Shown here piece after piece: positions 9,904 to 18,432 of a stretch of 32,187 bases of DNA. The stretch lies in assembly GCA_002695035.1 (NCBI GenBank), contig NZNU01000028.1, forward strand, positions 1-32,187, given 5' to 3'. This DNA comes from Micavibrio sp. (GTDB taxonomy: Bacteria > Pseudomonadota > Alphaproteobacteria > Micavibrionales > Micavibrionaceae). Made by a program: the position numbers and the translations under genes. Every line of letters starts with the position of its first letter. Within the stretch, counting starts at the first letter, position 1. The notes below the pieces were generated by a model, which was not told the origin of the DNA, did no database searches, and was given only the letters and a program-made list of their open reading frames with translations.

Positions 9904-11016
9904 TTATGCACATAAAGATATTGCTTTGATAATGTTCTTTTTATCAATGTTAGAAAATATGGCCGCATCACCAAGGGTCTTTAATAAAATAAGGTTTAAA
10001 CCCTTTCTGTCTGCCTTTTTATCACCCTGCATAGCAGAATAGATATCTTCGCTGTTAAAATCGGTTTTTTGCGGTAGGCGAGCTTTCTTTATGATATCTC
10101 TCACACGTTTTACATCTTCTGCACTAATCATCCCTTCAATATGAGATAATTCTGCAGCCATAACCATGCCAATTGCTATGGCTTCACCATGTAGAACACT
10201 ACCATTATATCCCGCCAGCTTCTCAATTGCATGGCCAAAAGTATGACCCAGATTAAGAAGTGCTCTAACACCACTGGTCTCTTTTTCATCCTTGGCTACG
10301 ACGGCAGCCTTCATTTCGCAACATTTTCTGATTGCCTCACGTAAAGTGCTTACTTCTTGGTTATATAAAGCATCAATGTTGTCTTCCAGCCACTCCAGAA
10401 ATTTGATGTCTCCTAGAAGAGCATATTTAATAACTTCCGACATACCCGCTGCAAACTCTCTTTCCGGTAAGCTGGATAGGCTTTTCAAGTCGACCAAAAC
10501 AGCCTTGGGCTGATAAAAAGCACCGACAAGGTTTTTGCCAAATTCCGTGTTAATTCCTGTCTTACCTCCAACGGAGCTGTCCACTTGTGCTAGCAGGGTT
10601 GTAGGGATTTGAATAAAGTCGACGCCTCTAAGCAAAGTAGCTGCCATGAATCCGGTGATATCTCCGACCACTCCGCCACCAAGTGCAATAAGGCAGGAAT
10701 CACGGCGCGCGTTGTTTTTTAAAAGAAAATTTACACCCTCTTCGTATCTGCTAAATGACTTGGTCTCTTCTCCGGCAGGAAATACATGGCTTTTAACGAC
10801 GGCTCCTTTTGAAGACAGTTGCTGTCGAAACCCGCTATCGAGAAATCTTTTCGTATTTTCGTCACAGAATATAAAGAAATGCCGCCCTTCTATATCCTGC
10901 AAATATTGAGCGAGAACAGGAATGATTCTGTCTTCTATATATATAGGGTATGTCCCGCCTTTGGTTGTAACAGTCACAGCCGCTTGATTGTTTTCGCGGT
11001 TTAAAAAAGGTGCCAT
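9904..11016 (-). CDS. aroB: 3-dehydroquinate synthase AroB
   Basis: A 370-residue enzyme of the shikimate pathway that cyclises DAHP to 3-dehydroquinate using NAD+ and a divalent metal. The NAD loop GGGVVGD is at 113-119, and the substrate region PTTLLAQVDSSVGGKTG spans about 138-154. The metal ligands are E194 (in GMSEVIKYALL), H258 (NLGHTFGHAIE) and H276 (LHGE). Length is normal for the family. It lies 40 bases after aroK, so the two form an operon supplying consecutive (AroB) and later (AroK) steps of chorismate synthesis. Confidence 0.96.
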   Translation of the reverse strand: MAPFLNRENNQAAVTVTTKGGTYPIYIEDRIIPVLAQYLQDIEGRHFFIFCDENTKRFLDSGFRQQLSSKGAVVKSHVFPAGEETKSFSRYEEGVNFLLKNNARRDSCLIALGGGVVGDITGFMAATLLRGVDFIQIPTTLLAQVDSSVGGKTGINTEFGKNLVGAFYQPKAVLVDLKSLSSLPEREFAAGMSEVIKYALLGDIKFLEWLEDNIDALYNQEVSTLREAIRKCCEMKAAVVAKDEKETSGVRALLNLGHTFGHAIEKLAGYNGSVLHGEAIAIGMVMAAELSHIEGMISAEDVKRVRDIIKKARLPQKTDFNSEDIYSAMQGDKKADRKGLNLILLKTLGDAAIFSNIDKKNIIKAISLCA

Positions 11017-11056
11017 GCTTAAGGGTTCCGATAGATTTCTACATTTAATTTTATAG

Positions 11057-11608
11057 TTATAACGAAAATCTATTAGTAATGGCTTTCACTGTTTCTGCAA
11101 CATTTTTCTCATGTGCCGCGACAACTAGATCAGCCTGGGAATATAGCGGATCGCGTAGCGAGCATAATTCACTTAGCCTGCTCCTTAACTTGGCTTTATC
11201 TCCCTTACACGATTGTATTAAAGGTCGTTTGGTATCATTCACCAATGTTTCGGTCAGCTTTTCAGGGTCAGCCTTCAACCAGATTGATATGGTCTTTTCC
11301 TTCATAGCAGCCAGTGTCGCTTCATTTGTAACGGCCCCTCCGCCCGTTGCTATCACTGTGTTCTTCTCGCTCTCAAACAAATCAATTATGGTCTGCGACT
11401 CCAGTCTTCGGAAAAAAGCCTCGCCGGATTTTTCAAAAATTTCACTGATTTGCGCACCTTGGGCGCGTTCAATGAAAGTATCCGTATCAATAAAATCCCT
11501 CCTTAAGACCGCGGCGAGTCGTCTGCCTATAGTCGATTTTCCTACCCCCATCATACCTATAAGTACAATCGGCTTATTATTAATATTTATTTTTTCCTGA
11601 ACCGTCAT
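11057..11608 (-). CDS. aroK: Shikimate kinase AroK
   Basis: A 183-residue kinase that phosphorylates shikimate with ATP. Walker A is GMMGVGKST at 18-26, the substrate-binding DTD is at 41-43, the FRRLES arginine is near 68, and GGG follows in the ATGGGAV block at 88-94. Residues 1-12 are a short variable extension. No ribosome binding site is visible before the ATG; instead a TATAAA element ends nine bases upstream, so the mRNA could be leaderless or nearly so. It is the first gene of aroK-aroB-CorC and is divergent from xerD. Confidence 0.94.
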   Translation of the reverse strand: MTVQEKININNKPIVLIGMMGVGKSTIGRRLAAVLRRDFIDTDTFIERAQGAQISEIFEKSGEAFFRRLESQTIIDLFESEKNTVIATGGGAVTNEATLAAMKEKTISIWLKADPEKLTETLVNDTKRPLIQSCKGDKAKLRSRLSELCSLRDPLYSQADLVVAAHEKNVAETVKAITNRFSL

Positions 11609-11617
11609 ATCAAATTA

Positions 11618-11646
11618 TTTATACAAAATTTTGAATATTAAAACAA
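11618..11646 (-). promoter_or_regulatory. Possible aroK promoter placed for a near-leaderless mRNA
   Basis: Read on the minus strand, TTGTTT (11641-11646) and TATAAA (11618-11623) are separated by 17 bases. The -10 matches the consensus at five of six positions, the -35 at three. Only nine bases separate the -10 from the aroK ATG, which would put the transcription start about three bases before it. The region is AT-rich, so chance matches are likely. Confidence 0.35.
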
Positions 11647-11748
11647 AAACTTAATTTTTCCATAATTATAGTTTATAATGGTCTAATAAAGGTCGCTAAA
11701 TCAAGTAAGTCAATACCCTTAGCCGCCATGTTATGGAAATTTTTTTGC

Positions 11749-11779
11749 TTGACACTCTGCCTGCCTTATGGAATATATC
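11749..11779 (+). promoter_or_regulatory. Possible promoter upstream of xerD
   Basis: A perfect TTGACA at 11749-11754 is followed by the AT-rich GAATATATC (11771-11779), where the best -10 choice (TATATC, 11774-11779) has a long 19-base spacer. A transcript from here would have a leader of about 115 bases before xerD. I saw no strong structure in that leader. It lies in the 289-base aroK-xerD gap. Confidence 0.4.
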
Positions 11780-11898
11780 TTATTATTGAGTTGATGAAGT
11801 AGACAGAATCAGGCAATAGATATTTCTGATAATTATGAAACTTTATTAACCTAACCAGAACAATTTATATTAGGTGCTTTAAAAAAGGAGCAATAAAA

Positions 11899-12894
11899 AT
11901 GGCTAGACCAGGACGCCCACCCCTAGAAAAACCCGAACTGTCAAAATGGGTTGATTCTTTTATAGAAATGCTTTTGACGGAAAGAGGTGCTGCCCTTAAT
12001 ACTCGTCAGGCTTACTGGCGTGACCTGGCTGATTACAGCGTATGGCTCCGCGATAACAAGTCCAAAGAAGTTGAAAAGGCGACAACCTCAGATATCAAGG
12101 CATACCTTAAGGATCTTGGTAACAAGACACACACTAAAGGTGAAAAATCAGGAACAATTGGGAATAGAACCGTTGCAAGAAGACTATCTGCACTGCGCCA
12201 GTTCTACCGTTTCATGATTTCAGAAGATGTTCTAACAGAAGACCCTACAACAACTATTGAAAGTCCTAAGCAGACACGTACTCTGCCAAAGACACTGACA
12301 GAGAAAGAAATTGATACACTTATCAATGTCGCCGGTGAAAAAGGTACCCCTGAAAGCAAGCGTCTCGTTTGCTTATTGGAAATGATCTATGCAACAGGGC
12401 TTCGTGTTTCCGAGCTCGTTGGGCTTCCGATGTCTGCTATTGGTGAAGACACACAATTCCTTATGGTTGAAGGTAAAGGTGGTCACGAGCGTCTCGTACC
12501 TGTCTCTGACAGTGCACAGAAAGCCATTGATGGTTATCTAGCTGTTCGCGACAAATTTATTGGCGAAGACGATGACGGCACACTTGCCAAATGGGTTTTC
12601 CCTTCAAAAACATCAACAAGCGGTCATTTGACACGCCAGCGTTTTGCTCAGCTTCTGAAGGATCTTTCCGCAGCAGCAGGAATGGAAGACGGCAAAGTTA
12701 GCCCTCACATCATTCGCCACGCTTTTGCTACTCACCTTCTTAAAAATGGTGCTGACCTTCGCTCTGTACAAAAAATGCTTGGACATGCTGACATTGCTAC
12801 AACTCAGGTGTACACACACATCATTGACGAGCAAAAGACCAAGACTGTCGAAGAAAAACACCCTATGGGTAAAAAGACAGGTACAGACTCTTAA
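11899..12894 (+). CDS. xerD: Site-specific tyrosine recombinase XerD
   Basis: A 331-residue tyrosine recombinase. The N-terminal SAM-like core-binding domain covers about 12-115 and the catalytic domain about 130-310. All six active-site residues are present: R169 in ATGLRVSEL, K193, H270 and R273 in HIIRH, H296 in LGHADIATT, and the nucleophile Y305. With XerC it resolves chromosome dimers at dif. XerD is preferred over XerC or a phage integrase because xerD commonly sits between aroK and accA in alphaproteobacteria and no element borders are visible. A strong ribosome binding site (AAGGAG at 11885-11890) precedes the ATG by eight bases. A linker of about 15 residues rich in Lys and Thr ends the protein. 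Confidence 0.92.
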   Translation: MARPGRPPLEKPELSKWVDSFIEMLLTERGAALNTRQAYWRDLADYSVWLRDNKSKEVEKATTSDIKAYLKDLGNKTHTKGEKSGTIGNRTVARRLSALRQFYRFMISEDVLTEDPTTTIESPKQTRTLPKTLTEKEIDTLINVAGEKGTPESKRLVCLLEMIYATGLRVSELVGLPMSAIGEDTQFLMVEGKGGHERLVPVSDSAQKAIDGYLAVRDKFIGEDDDGTLAKWVFPSKTSTSGHLTRQRFAQLLKDLSAAAGMEDGKVSPHIIRHAFATHLLKNGADLRSVQKMLGHADIATTQVYTHIIDEQKTKTVEEKHPMGKKTGTDS

Positions 12895-12924
12895 GCTATA
12901 AACTGTTTAAGATTTACTGATTTT

Positions 12925-12969
12925 ATAAGCAGGTTTTTGGGTAATTCTGAAACCTGCTTATTTATTTCA
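12925..12969 (+). terminator. Probable terminator after xerD
   Basis: Perfect 12-base inverted repeat: ATAAGCAGGTTT (12925-12936) and AAACCTGCTTAT (12950-12961), with a 13-base loop and a T-rich tail (TTATTTATTT). It lies 31 bases after the xerD stop and 60 bases before accA, which suggests accA has its own promoter or receives only read-through. The large loop makes it weaker than the clpX terminator. Confidence 0.6.
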
Positions 12970-13021
12970 GAGACTGAACATGCTACACAAATATATTCCC
13001 AACATAAATTGAAGGTGAAAT

Positions 13022-13972
13022 ATGCTTGATTTTGAAAAGCCTATCCTTGAGCTTGAACATAAAATTGCCGAATTGCAGAAAGTCAGTGCTGATGATGACA
13101 GCATGGACATCGCAGAGGAAATAAACCGTATGCAGGCGAAAGTAAGTCGCCTTTTGCAGCAAACTTACTCAAAATTAACACCTTCACAAAAAGTAAAAGT
13201 TGCACGCCATCAGGAGCGCCCCCACTTTCTTGATTACATCAAGGCAATGGTCGACGATTTTACCCCGTTAGCCGGTGATCGTGTATATGGCGAAGATGAA
13301 GCTTTGATTGGCGGTCTTGGACGCATTGATGGGCAGCCCGTTATGATTATGGGACACGAAAAAGGGCACGATACAACAGAACGGCTAAAACACAATTTTG
13401 GTATGGCGCGACCTGAGGGATACCGCAAGGCGCAAAGGCTTATGGAGATGGCAGAGAAGTTCAATTTACCTGTTATCAGCCTGATTGATACTGCTGGTGC
13501 TTACCCTGGACTGGGCGCCGAAGAGAGAGGTCAATCTGAGGCCATCGCCAGATCAATCGAAAAGTGCTTGAGCATCAAAGTCCCCTTCATCTCTATTATT
13601 ATAGGCGAAGGCGGGTCTGGTGGAGCTATTGCTATAGCCTCTGCTGACCGTGTATTTATGCTTGAACACTCCGTATACTCAGTCATATCACCTGAGGGCT
13701 GTGCTTCTATTTTATGGAGAAGTGCTGACTATGCGAAAGATGCATCAGCCGCTTTGAAAATGACAGCAGAGGATATGGTCGATCTTGGCCTGGTCGATGA
13801 TATCATCAAAGAACCATTAGGAGGAGCGCATCGTAACCCTGACAAAGCCATGTCACGCGCAAAGTCCAAAATTATAGAGACTTTAAAAGAACTCTCAAAT
13901 ATAGAGCAAGACAAGCTTATCACATTGAGGCATAAGAAGTTCCTGGATATGGGCCGCAAAAAAGCAGCTTAG
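13022..13972 (+). CDS. accA: Acetyl-CoA carboxylase carboxyltransferase subunit alpha
   Basis: A 316-residue subunit (E. coli AccA has 319) of the carboxyltransferase that moves CO2 from biotin carrier protein to acetyl-CoA, the first committed step of fatty acid synthesis. The N-terminal helical region begins LDFEKPILELEHKI. The crotonase-fold blocks include PEGYRKAQRLM, DTAGAYPGLGAEERGQ, GEGGSGGAIAIASADRV and YSVISPEGCASILW, all typical. A GAAGGTG ribosome binding site precedes the ATG. The partner gene accD is not in the window, as is usual in this class. Confidence 0.97.
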   Translation: MLDFEKPILELEHKIAELQKVSADDDSMDIAEEINRMQAKVSRLLQQTYSKLTPSQKVKVARHQERPHFLDYIKAMVDDFTPLAGDRVYGEDEALIGGLGRIDGQPVMIMGHEKGHDTTERLKHNFGMARPEGYRKAQRLMEMAEKFNLPVISLIDTAGAYPGLGAEERGQSEAIARSIEKCLSIKVPFISIIIGEGGSGGAIAIASADRVFMLEHSVYSVISPEGCASILWRSADYAKDASAALKMTAEDMVDLGLVDDIIKEPLGGAHRNPDKAMSRAKSKIIETLKELSNIEQDKLITLRHKKFLDMGRKKAA

Positions 13973-13983
13973 TAGAAAAGTTA

Positions 13984-14367
13984 TTAAGCCGCCATTTTAA
14001 GCAATTTTAGTTTCAGCTTTTGCATGTGCCCATGACCGGCTCTCATATGCCCATCTTCCGTTGCTGCAGCTTTATAATACAACAAAAGAAACACTCTGAT
14101 TGATGCTGTTAGGGAAGAAAGTGGCTTTTTACAAAGATAAACAAACGTGCAAATTTCATTGATAGAGCATTTTTCGCGTCGGGAAATATCTTTTAAAGCC
14201 TTCCACATCTCATCTTCCAGACGAATGGATGTTCTCTTACTTCCGATAGTCACATTCTTACTTATAAGTGTGCATGAAGATGATCCATTATCATTGTAGT
14301 GACTAATCGCATTTGTGTTTTTTTGATAGCTCGGTTTTGCGTCACTTGGTAACGTGGATGTTTGCAT
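13984..14367 (-). CDS. Ribbon-helix-helix (RHH_4-type) protein
   Basis: A 127-residue protein with an RHH_4-like domain at about residues 38-100: SKNVTIGSKRTSIRLEDEMW forms the DNA-binding strand and first helix, and the LSSLTASIRVFLLLYY block matches the family's C-terminal helix. RHH_4 proteins are common in alphaproteobacteria as presumed DNA-binding regulators with unknown targets. The N-terminal 35 residues are Ser/Asn-rich and probably disordered. The tail contains HMRAGHGHM and a basic KLKLKLLK stretch. A good AAGGGA ribosome binding site supports the chosen ATG. It converges on accA with 11 bases between stops and is transcribed after bolA, with a 101-base gap that appears to hold its own promoter region. 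Confidence 0.72.
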   Translation of the reverse strand: MQTSTLPSDAKPSYQKNTNAISHYNDNGSSSCTLISKNVTIGSKRTSIRLEDEMWKALKDISRREKCSINEICTFVYLCKKPLSSLTASIRVFLLLYYKAAATEDGHMRAGHGHMQKLKLKLLKMAA

Positions 14368-14468
14368 TTCATGTCCCTTTTGTTCTTGTTTTTTTCAAAA
14401 GGTATATATAACAAACAGGCAATGCAACCATTAAGTATAGTATTATAATACCTTTGCAACCTATACGT

Positions 14469-14732
14469 TTATGTTTTTATTATTTTAATCTCTAAGGCAT
14501 GAAGCCCTTCATCAAATACAGGCCTTAGCGCATCGTTCACCATACGGTGGCATTCAATTCTGCTCTTTCCGTTGAATAAATCTGAAGAAATTTTCAGAAA
14601 ATAATGCGTTTGCCCCGTACCATCGTCCCCTGCATGGCCGGCATGCGCACTACTTCTATTCGTGATTTTTAAGACACTTGGCTGTAGAGAAGCAGTAAGG
14701 TGTTTCTCCATCTCTTTTTTTCTTTCGTCCAT
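14469..14732 (-). CDS. bolA: BolA family protein
   Basis: An 87-residue BolA-like protein with the expected class II KH-like fold. The motif THYFLKISSDLFNGKSRIE (about 42-60) and the conserved histidine of RIECHRMVNDAL (H62) are seen. BolA proteins partner with monothiol glutaredoxins in [2Fe-2S] handling and in stress or cell-shape regulation. The histidines H30 and H33 in the variable loop could be cluster ligands, which is an inference. It is divergent from the J-domain/cobS/cobT genes, an arrangement common in alphaproteobacteria. AAGGG lies four bases before the ATG. Confidence 0.85.
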   Translation of the reverse strand: MDERKKEMEKHLTASLQPSVLKITNRSSAHAGHAGDDGTGQTHYFLKISSDLFNGKSRIECHRMVNDALRPVFDEGLHALEIKIIKT

Positions 14733-14842
14733 AAAACCCTTAATTTGTTCTAAGTTCGTCTTGCTCTTACATATTCACATTCTATCTTAAATATAACAAT
14801 GCTAAATTGTACAGAAATCTTTAATAACAGCCATTTTCGAGC

Positions 14843-14848
14843 TATACT
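14843..14848 (+). promoter_or_regulatory. Possible -10 element giving a leaderless J-domain mRNA
   Basis: TATACT matches the -10 consensus at five of six positions and ends seven bases before the ATG at 14856, the usual distance from -10 to transcription start. There is no Shine-Dalgarno sequence in between. The -35 position (TTTAAT at 17 bases) is poor. Leaderless initiation is a reading of the spacing, not demonstrated. Confidence 0.35.
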
Positions 14849-14855
14849 GTAATAT

Positions 14856-15458
14856 ATGCCTACGATTAAATTGAAACCTAGTTCTGCCGAATTCGAGAGC
14901 GAATTCACCCGCGATGATACTACCCGTTACTGTGAAATGCCGGGATGCCCGTCCCATGGCGACTACCGGGCTCCCAAACATCGCGGTTTGAATGAGTATC
15001 ATTATTTTTGTTTAGACCATGTAAGTGAATACAATAAAGCATGGAATTATTTTGAAGGCATGAATGAAAAGGAAGTACAGGAACAAATTTACAAAGATTG
15101 GTATGGCGATCGACCCACATGGAATTACCGTGATTTTGCCAGTCTGGAAGAAGAATTATTCAGGAAAACTGCCAGTTTTCGCGCGGAAGGCGCAGAGCAA
15201 GGCAAAAAGCAGGATGACCGCGCAAAACGTCAATATGCCCATACACCTGAGATGGAGGCCATGAACGAACTTGGTCTTGAACCACCTGTAACCTTGGATG
15301 AGATAAAAAAGACTTATAAAACCCTTGTAAAAAAATATCATCCTGACCATAACAAAGAGGATCCCGAAGCTGAGGAAAAATTGAAGAAGGTTAATATGGC
15401 TTATACTATTTTAAAAGTTGCCTATACCGAGTTCGAAAAGCTTCCAGATCAGAAATAA
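14856..15458 (+). CDS. J-domain (DnaJ-like) protein with N-terminal zinc-finger-like region
   Basis: A 200-residue protein with a C-terminal J domain (about 143-195) containing the HPD tripeptide at 162-164, which stimulates DnaK-type ATPases. The N-terminal half is conserved in alphaproteobacterial members. It has Cys26 and Cys31 (CEMPGC) and Cys52 with His55 (FCLDH), a spacing suggesting a small zinc site. It lacks the G/F region and central zinc domain of true DnaJ, so it is a specialised co-chaperone whose client is unknown. It is divergent from bolA and leads into cobS 24 bases downstream, so the client could be the CobS/CobT machine, which is speculative. Confidence 0.85.
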   Translation: MPTIKLKPSSAEFESEFTRDDTTRYCEMPGCPSHGDYRAPKHRGLNEYHYFCLDHVSEYNKAWNYFEGMNEKEVQEQIYKDWYGDRPTWNYRDFASLEEELFRKTASFRAEGAEQGKKQDDRAKRQYAHTPEMEAMNELGLEPPVTLDEIKKTYKTLVKKYHPDHNKEDPEAEEKLKKVNMAYTILKVAYTEFEKLPDQK

Positions 15459-15482
15459 TACACAGCAGCGCTAAGGATAGTT

Positions 15483-16505
15483 ATGCACGCACCTGACAAT
15501 GAACCAATCGCCGCAACATTTGATGTTACGCGCGTAGAACCAAAAAAAAACCTGACTATACCCGACACGAAATATAACGTGAGGGAGACTTTTGGTATTG
15601 ATGCGGATTTTGATGTTCCCGGTTTTAAGGATGATTCCCATCCAAGTATCCCAAAGCGCGATGACACTTACCAGTTTGACCCCACCACCACGCTGGCCAT
15701 CCTTGCAGGATTTGCGCATAACCGTCGCGTAATGGTCCAGGGTTATCACGGTACGGGTAAATCCACGCATATTGAGCAAGTTGCCTCTCGCCTGAATTGG
15801 CCTTGTCTGCGTATTAACCTTGATTCACATGTGTCCAGAATCGACCTTCTGGGAAAAGACGCGATTGTTTTAAAAGAAGGCAAGCAAATCACCGAATATA
15901 AGCAAGGACTTTTGCCTTGGGCCCTACAACACCCTGTAGCTCTCGTTTTTGATGAATATGATGCGGGGCGCCCTGACGTTATGTTTGTTATTCAGCGTGT
16001 GCTTGAGGCGGAAGGCCGTTTGACTTTGCTGGATCAGAATACAGTTATTCGCCCTCACCCCGCTTTTCGCCTTTTTGCAACCTCTAATACGGTTGGTCTT
16101 GGTGATACTTCCGGCCTTTATCACGGGACACAACAGCTCAACCAGGGACAGATGGACAGATGGAATATTGTTACTGTCCTTAACTACCTTGAGCATGATG
16201 AAGAAGTTAAAATTATGCTGGCGAAGATGGAAGAATTTGATACGGCCGAAGGTCGTGACGAGGTCAGCGCCATGGTGAGGCTGGCCGACCTGACACGAGA
16301 AGGTTTTAAAAACGGTGATCTTTCCATCGTCATGTCACCGCGCACAGTGCTTAGCTGGTTACAAAACACGCTTATTTTCAAAGACCGTGACTTTGCTTTC
16401 CGCCTCAGTTTTCTGAATAAATGTGATGAATTTGAACACCCTATTGTCGCTGAATATTATCAGCGTTGCTTTGGTGTCGATTTGCTGGACACAGGCAATG
16501 AGTAA
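15483..16505 (+). CDS. cobS: Cobaltochelatase subunit CobS (MoxR-type AAA+ ATPase)
   Basis: A 340-residue AAA+ protein. Walker A is GYHGTGKST at 87-95, Walker B is VFDEYDAG at 155-162, and sensor 1 is in [10 protein letters not shown] near 199-208. The N-terminal region, with [15 protein letters not shown] and a VPGF block, is typical of CobS. In cobalamin-producing bacteria CobS and CobT form the chaperone ring that works with CobN to insert cobalt into hydrogenobyrinate a,c-diamide. The stop shares a base with the cobT start (TAATG), so the two are made together. No cobN or other cobalamin gene is in the window; this pair is often found next to bolA and a J-domain gene. AAGGA lies six bases before the ATG. 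Confidence 0.9.
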   Translation: MHAPDNEPIAATFDVTRVEPKKNLTIPDTKYNVRETFGIDADFDVPGFKDDSHPSIPKRDDTYQFDPTTTLAILAGFAHNRRVMVQGYHGTGKSTHIEQVASRLNWPCLRINLDSHVSRIDLLGKDAIVLKEGKQITEYKQGLLPWALQHPVALVFDEYDAGRPDVMFVIQRVLEAEGRLTLLDQNTVIRPHPAFRLFATSNTVGLGDTSGLYHGTQQLNQGQMDRWNIVTVLNYLEHDEEVKIMLAKMEEFDTAEGRDEVSAMVRLADLTREGFKNGDLSIVMSPRTVLSWLQNTLIFKDRDFAFRLSFLNKCDEFEHPIVAEYYQRCFGVDLLDTGNE

Positions 16506-18382
16506 TGTCTGCAAAAGACAAGAAACGTCTGGAAAACTTTAAGGATGGCCTGAGCGCCACAATCCGCGCTTTCGCTCATAAAAAGGATGTTTCTGTCAGC
16601 TTTAAAGAGCAGGACAGGCAGGACAGGCCAAGGCTTTCTGACAAAAGATACAGAAATGCTTTAAATGCTAATGTCGCGCTACCCCACTCCAAAAAACTCT
16701 CAGCTGATGAAAAATCTTTTATTCGTGGCTCCGCTGATGCTGAGGGGCTCTATCTCGGCTTGCATGACAAAGTCTTCCACACGCGCAACCGTCCTGATGA
16801 TGAGACTGCCGGAGCCATTTATGATGCTCTTGAACAGGCGCGTTATGAATCTCTGGGCGCGCGCCAGATGCGGGGTGTTGCTAAAAACCTGAATGAAATA
16901 CTTAAAGCACATTGTCTCAAGCAAGGTTATAATAAAGATGTACTACGTGAGACGACAAATGATGCAGATGCATTTTATACATTGGCCAGACTGGCATTTA
17001 CAAATAATTCGGAAATGCATGAAGCTGATGGTCTTGTAAAGGCATGGCAGCCGCATTTGAACAAACTCTCTAATCAAATCAGTTTAGACAAACTCTCCGA
17101 TACTCTTAGCAGCCAAAAAGACTTTAGCAGGTTTTCCAAGTCGTTCTTGTCCAGCCTGGGTTATTTGCCGGACGATGATGCCCTGCCCCATTCAGAGACA
17201 AATGATAAAGATGCGACAGAGCAGGATGATGAAGGCAAAGATTCTGCTGACCCATCACGTGACGAGGAAAGTACAGAAAAAGAACATAAAGGACAGGATC
17301 AGCCACAAGAGTCATCAGATGACACAGAGGCATCGCAAGATGAAGCAGAAGCCGGGCTAGAGGACAGCAATCAAGAGTATGCCGCCCAGGAAGATGCTGA
17401 TTCACATGGTGATGCTGCAACAGAAAAATACAGACCGGCAAATCCGTCCGGCCCTATACAGCCAAGTTATAAGATTTACACCACCGAATTTGATGAAGTT
17501 ATAAAAGCTCAAGAGCTGGCTGATCCTTATGAATTACAGCGGCTCAGGCAGTTACTTGATAAACAAATGGGCGGGTTGCAATCGGTTGTTTCAAAGCTTG
17601 CCACACGTTTGCAAAGAAAGTTGCTTGCCCAGCAACAGCGTCACTGGGTTTTTGATCTGGAAGAAGGCACACTGGATACAGCGCGTTTAGCCAGAATGGT
17701 TGCCAATCCCAGCCTGCCCATGACCTTTAAGCAGGAAGAACAATCTGAATTCAAGGATACGGTGGTCACATTATTACTTGATAATTCAGGCTCAATGCGC
17801 GGACGGCCTATTGCAACAGCGGCCCTATGTGCAGATATTCTGGCCAGAACTCTGGAGAAATGCCAGGTGAAGGTGGAAGTTCTTGGCTTTACTACCCGCG
17901 CCTGGAAGGGTGGGAAGTCACGAGATCTATGGCAGCATAACGGTCGCCCTACGGAGCCGGGGCGCCTGAATGATTTACGTCATATAATATATAAATCTGC
18001 CAACCAACCGTGGCGGCGCGTGAAAAACAACCTTGCCTTAATGCTGAAAGAAGGATTATTAAAAGAAAATATTGATGGAGAGGCGCTGGCTTGGGCTTAT
18101 AACCGCCTTGCCCGCAGAGCTGAACAGCGCAAAATCATGATTGTCATTTCGGATGGCGCCCCGGTGGATGATTCTACCTTATCTGTGAATCCTGCCAATA
18201 TACTTGAGCTTGATTTACAACATGTCATAGCACGCGTTGAGCAACATCCCGACATTGAACTCGCCGCTATAGGTATAGGGCATGATGTCAGCCGTCATTA
18301 TCGAAATGCTATTAAAATAAATGACGTCTCTGATCTTGCTGAAGCCTTAATAGAGCAATTGGAAGATTTGTTTTCAGAGTAA
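16505..18382 (+). CDS. cobT: Cobaltochelatase subunit CobT (VWA protein)
   Basis: A 625-residue partner of CobS. The N-terminal helical domain covers about 1-220. An acidic Asp/Glu/Ser/Gln-rich linker runs from about 222 to 305, with almost no hydrophobic residues, as in known CobT. A C-terminal VWA domain follows, with the MIDAS motif DNSGSM (D426, S428, S430) and the later acidic site in [10 protein letters not shown]. In the cobaltochelatase the MIDAS domain bridges the AAA+ ring and CobN. With CobN absent nearby, this pair could act on a different client in this organism. Overlap by one base with cobS fixes the start. Confidence 0.9.
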   Translation: MSAKDKKRLENFKDGLSATIRAFAHKKDVSVSFKEQDRQDRPRLSDKRYRNALNANVALPHSKKLSADEKSFIRGSADAEGLYLGLHDKVFHTRNRPDDETAGAIYDALEQARYESLGARQMRGVAKNLNEILKAHCLKQGYNKDVLRETTNDADAFYTLARLAFTNNSEMHEADGLVKAWQPHLNKLSNQISLDKLSDTLSSQKDFSRFSKSFLSSLGYLPDDDALPHSETNDKDATEQDDEGKDSADPSRDEESTEKEHKGQDQPQESSDDTEASQDEAEAGLEDSNQEYAAQEDADSHGDAATEKYRPANPSGPIQPSYKIYTTEFDEVIKAQELADPYELQRLRQLLDKQMGGLQSVVSKLATRLQRKLLAQQQRHWVFDLEEGTLDTARLARMVANPSLPMTFKQEEQSEFKDTVVTLLLDNSGSMRGRPIATAALCADILARTLEKCQVKVEVLGFTTRAWKGGKSRDLWQHNGRPTEPGRLNDLRHIIYKSANQPWRRVKNNLALMLKEGLLKENIDGEALAWAYNRLARRAEQRKIMIVISDGAPVDDSTLSVNPANILELDLQHVIARVEQHPDIELAAIGIGHDVSRHYRNAIKINDVSDLAEALIEQLEDLFSE

Positions 18383-18396
18383 TTTTTTATCAAGGC

Positions 18397-18427
18397 TTGC
18401 AATTCTAAAGTTCTAAAGACATATATT
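18397..18427 (+). promoter_or_regulatory. Possible hisS promoter with a tandem 8-base repeat in the spacer
   Basis: TTGCAA (18397-18402) is followed after 19 bases by TATATT (18422-18427), or by weaker CATATA at 17 bases. The spacer holds two adjacent copies of TTCTAAAG (18403-18410 and 18411-18418). The -10 lies five bases before the hisS ATG and no ribosome binding site is visible. Weak evidence. Confidence 0.28.
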
Positions 18428-18432
18428 ATTAT

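Noticed and set aside
11079-11600. A 173-codon open frame on the plus strand opposite aroK.
   Set aside because: It is a shadow of aroK: it runs antisense through all the shikimate kinase motifs, and its serine- and phenylalanine-rich translation has no family features.
11659-11680. An imperfect palindrome CCATAATTATAGTTTATAATGG upstream of aroK and near xerD, with some likeness to a dif site.
   Set aside because: Only the inner CATAA resembles a XerC arm, the right arm does not fit the XerD consensus, and dif is expected at the replication terminus rather than beside xerD. It is best seen as AT-rich promoter-region sequence; the position is approximate.
11731-11776. A short direct repeat, TTATGGAA, twice within about 36 bases upstream of xerD.
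   Set aside because: Eight bases in AT-rich DNA can recur by chance, and there is no symmetry or further copy to suggest an operator.
11899-12894. The recombinase gene as an integrase marking a genomic island.
   Set aside because: It has the XerD layout and a conserved aroK-xerD-accA position, with no tRNA, direct repeats or mobile genes nearby.
14262-14459. A 65-codon minus-strand frame overlapping the 5' end of the RHH_4-type gene.
   Set aside because: It covers the promoter region and start of that gene in another frame, has no recognisable domain, and the RHH frame has the better ribosome binding site.
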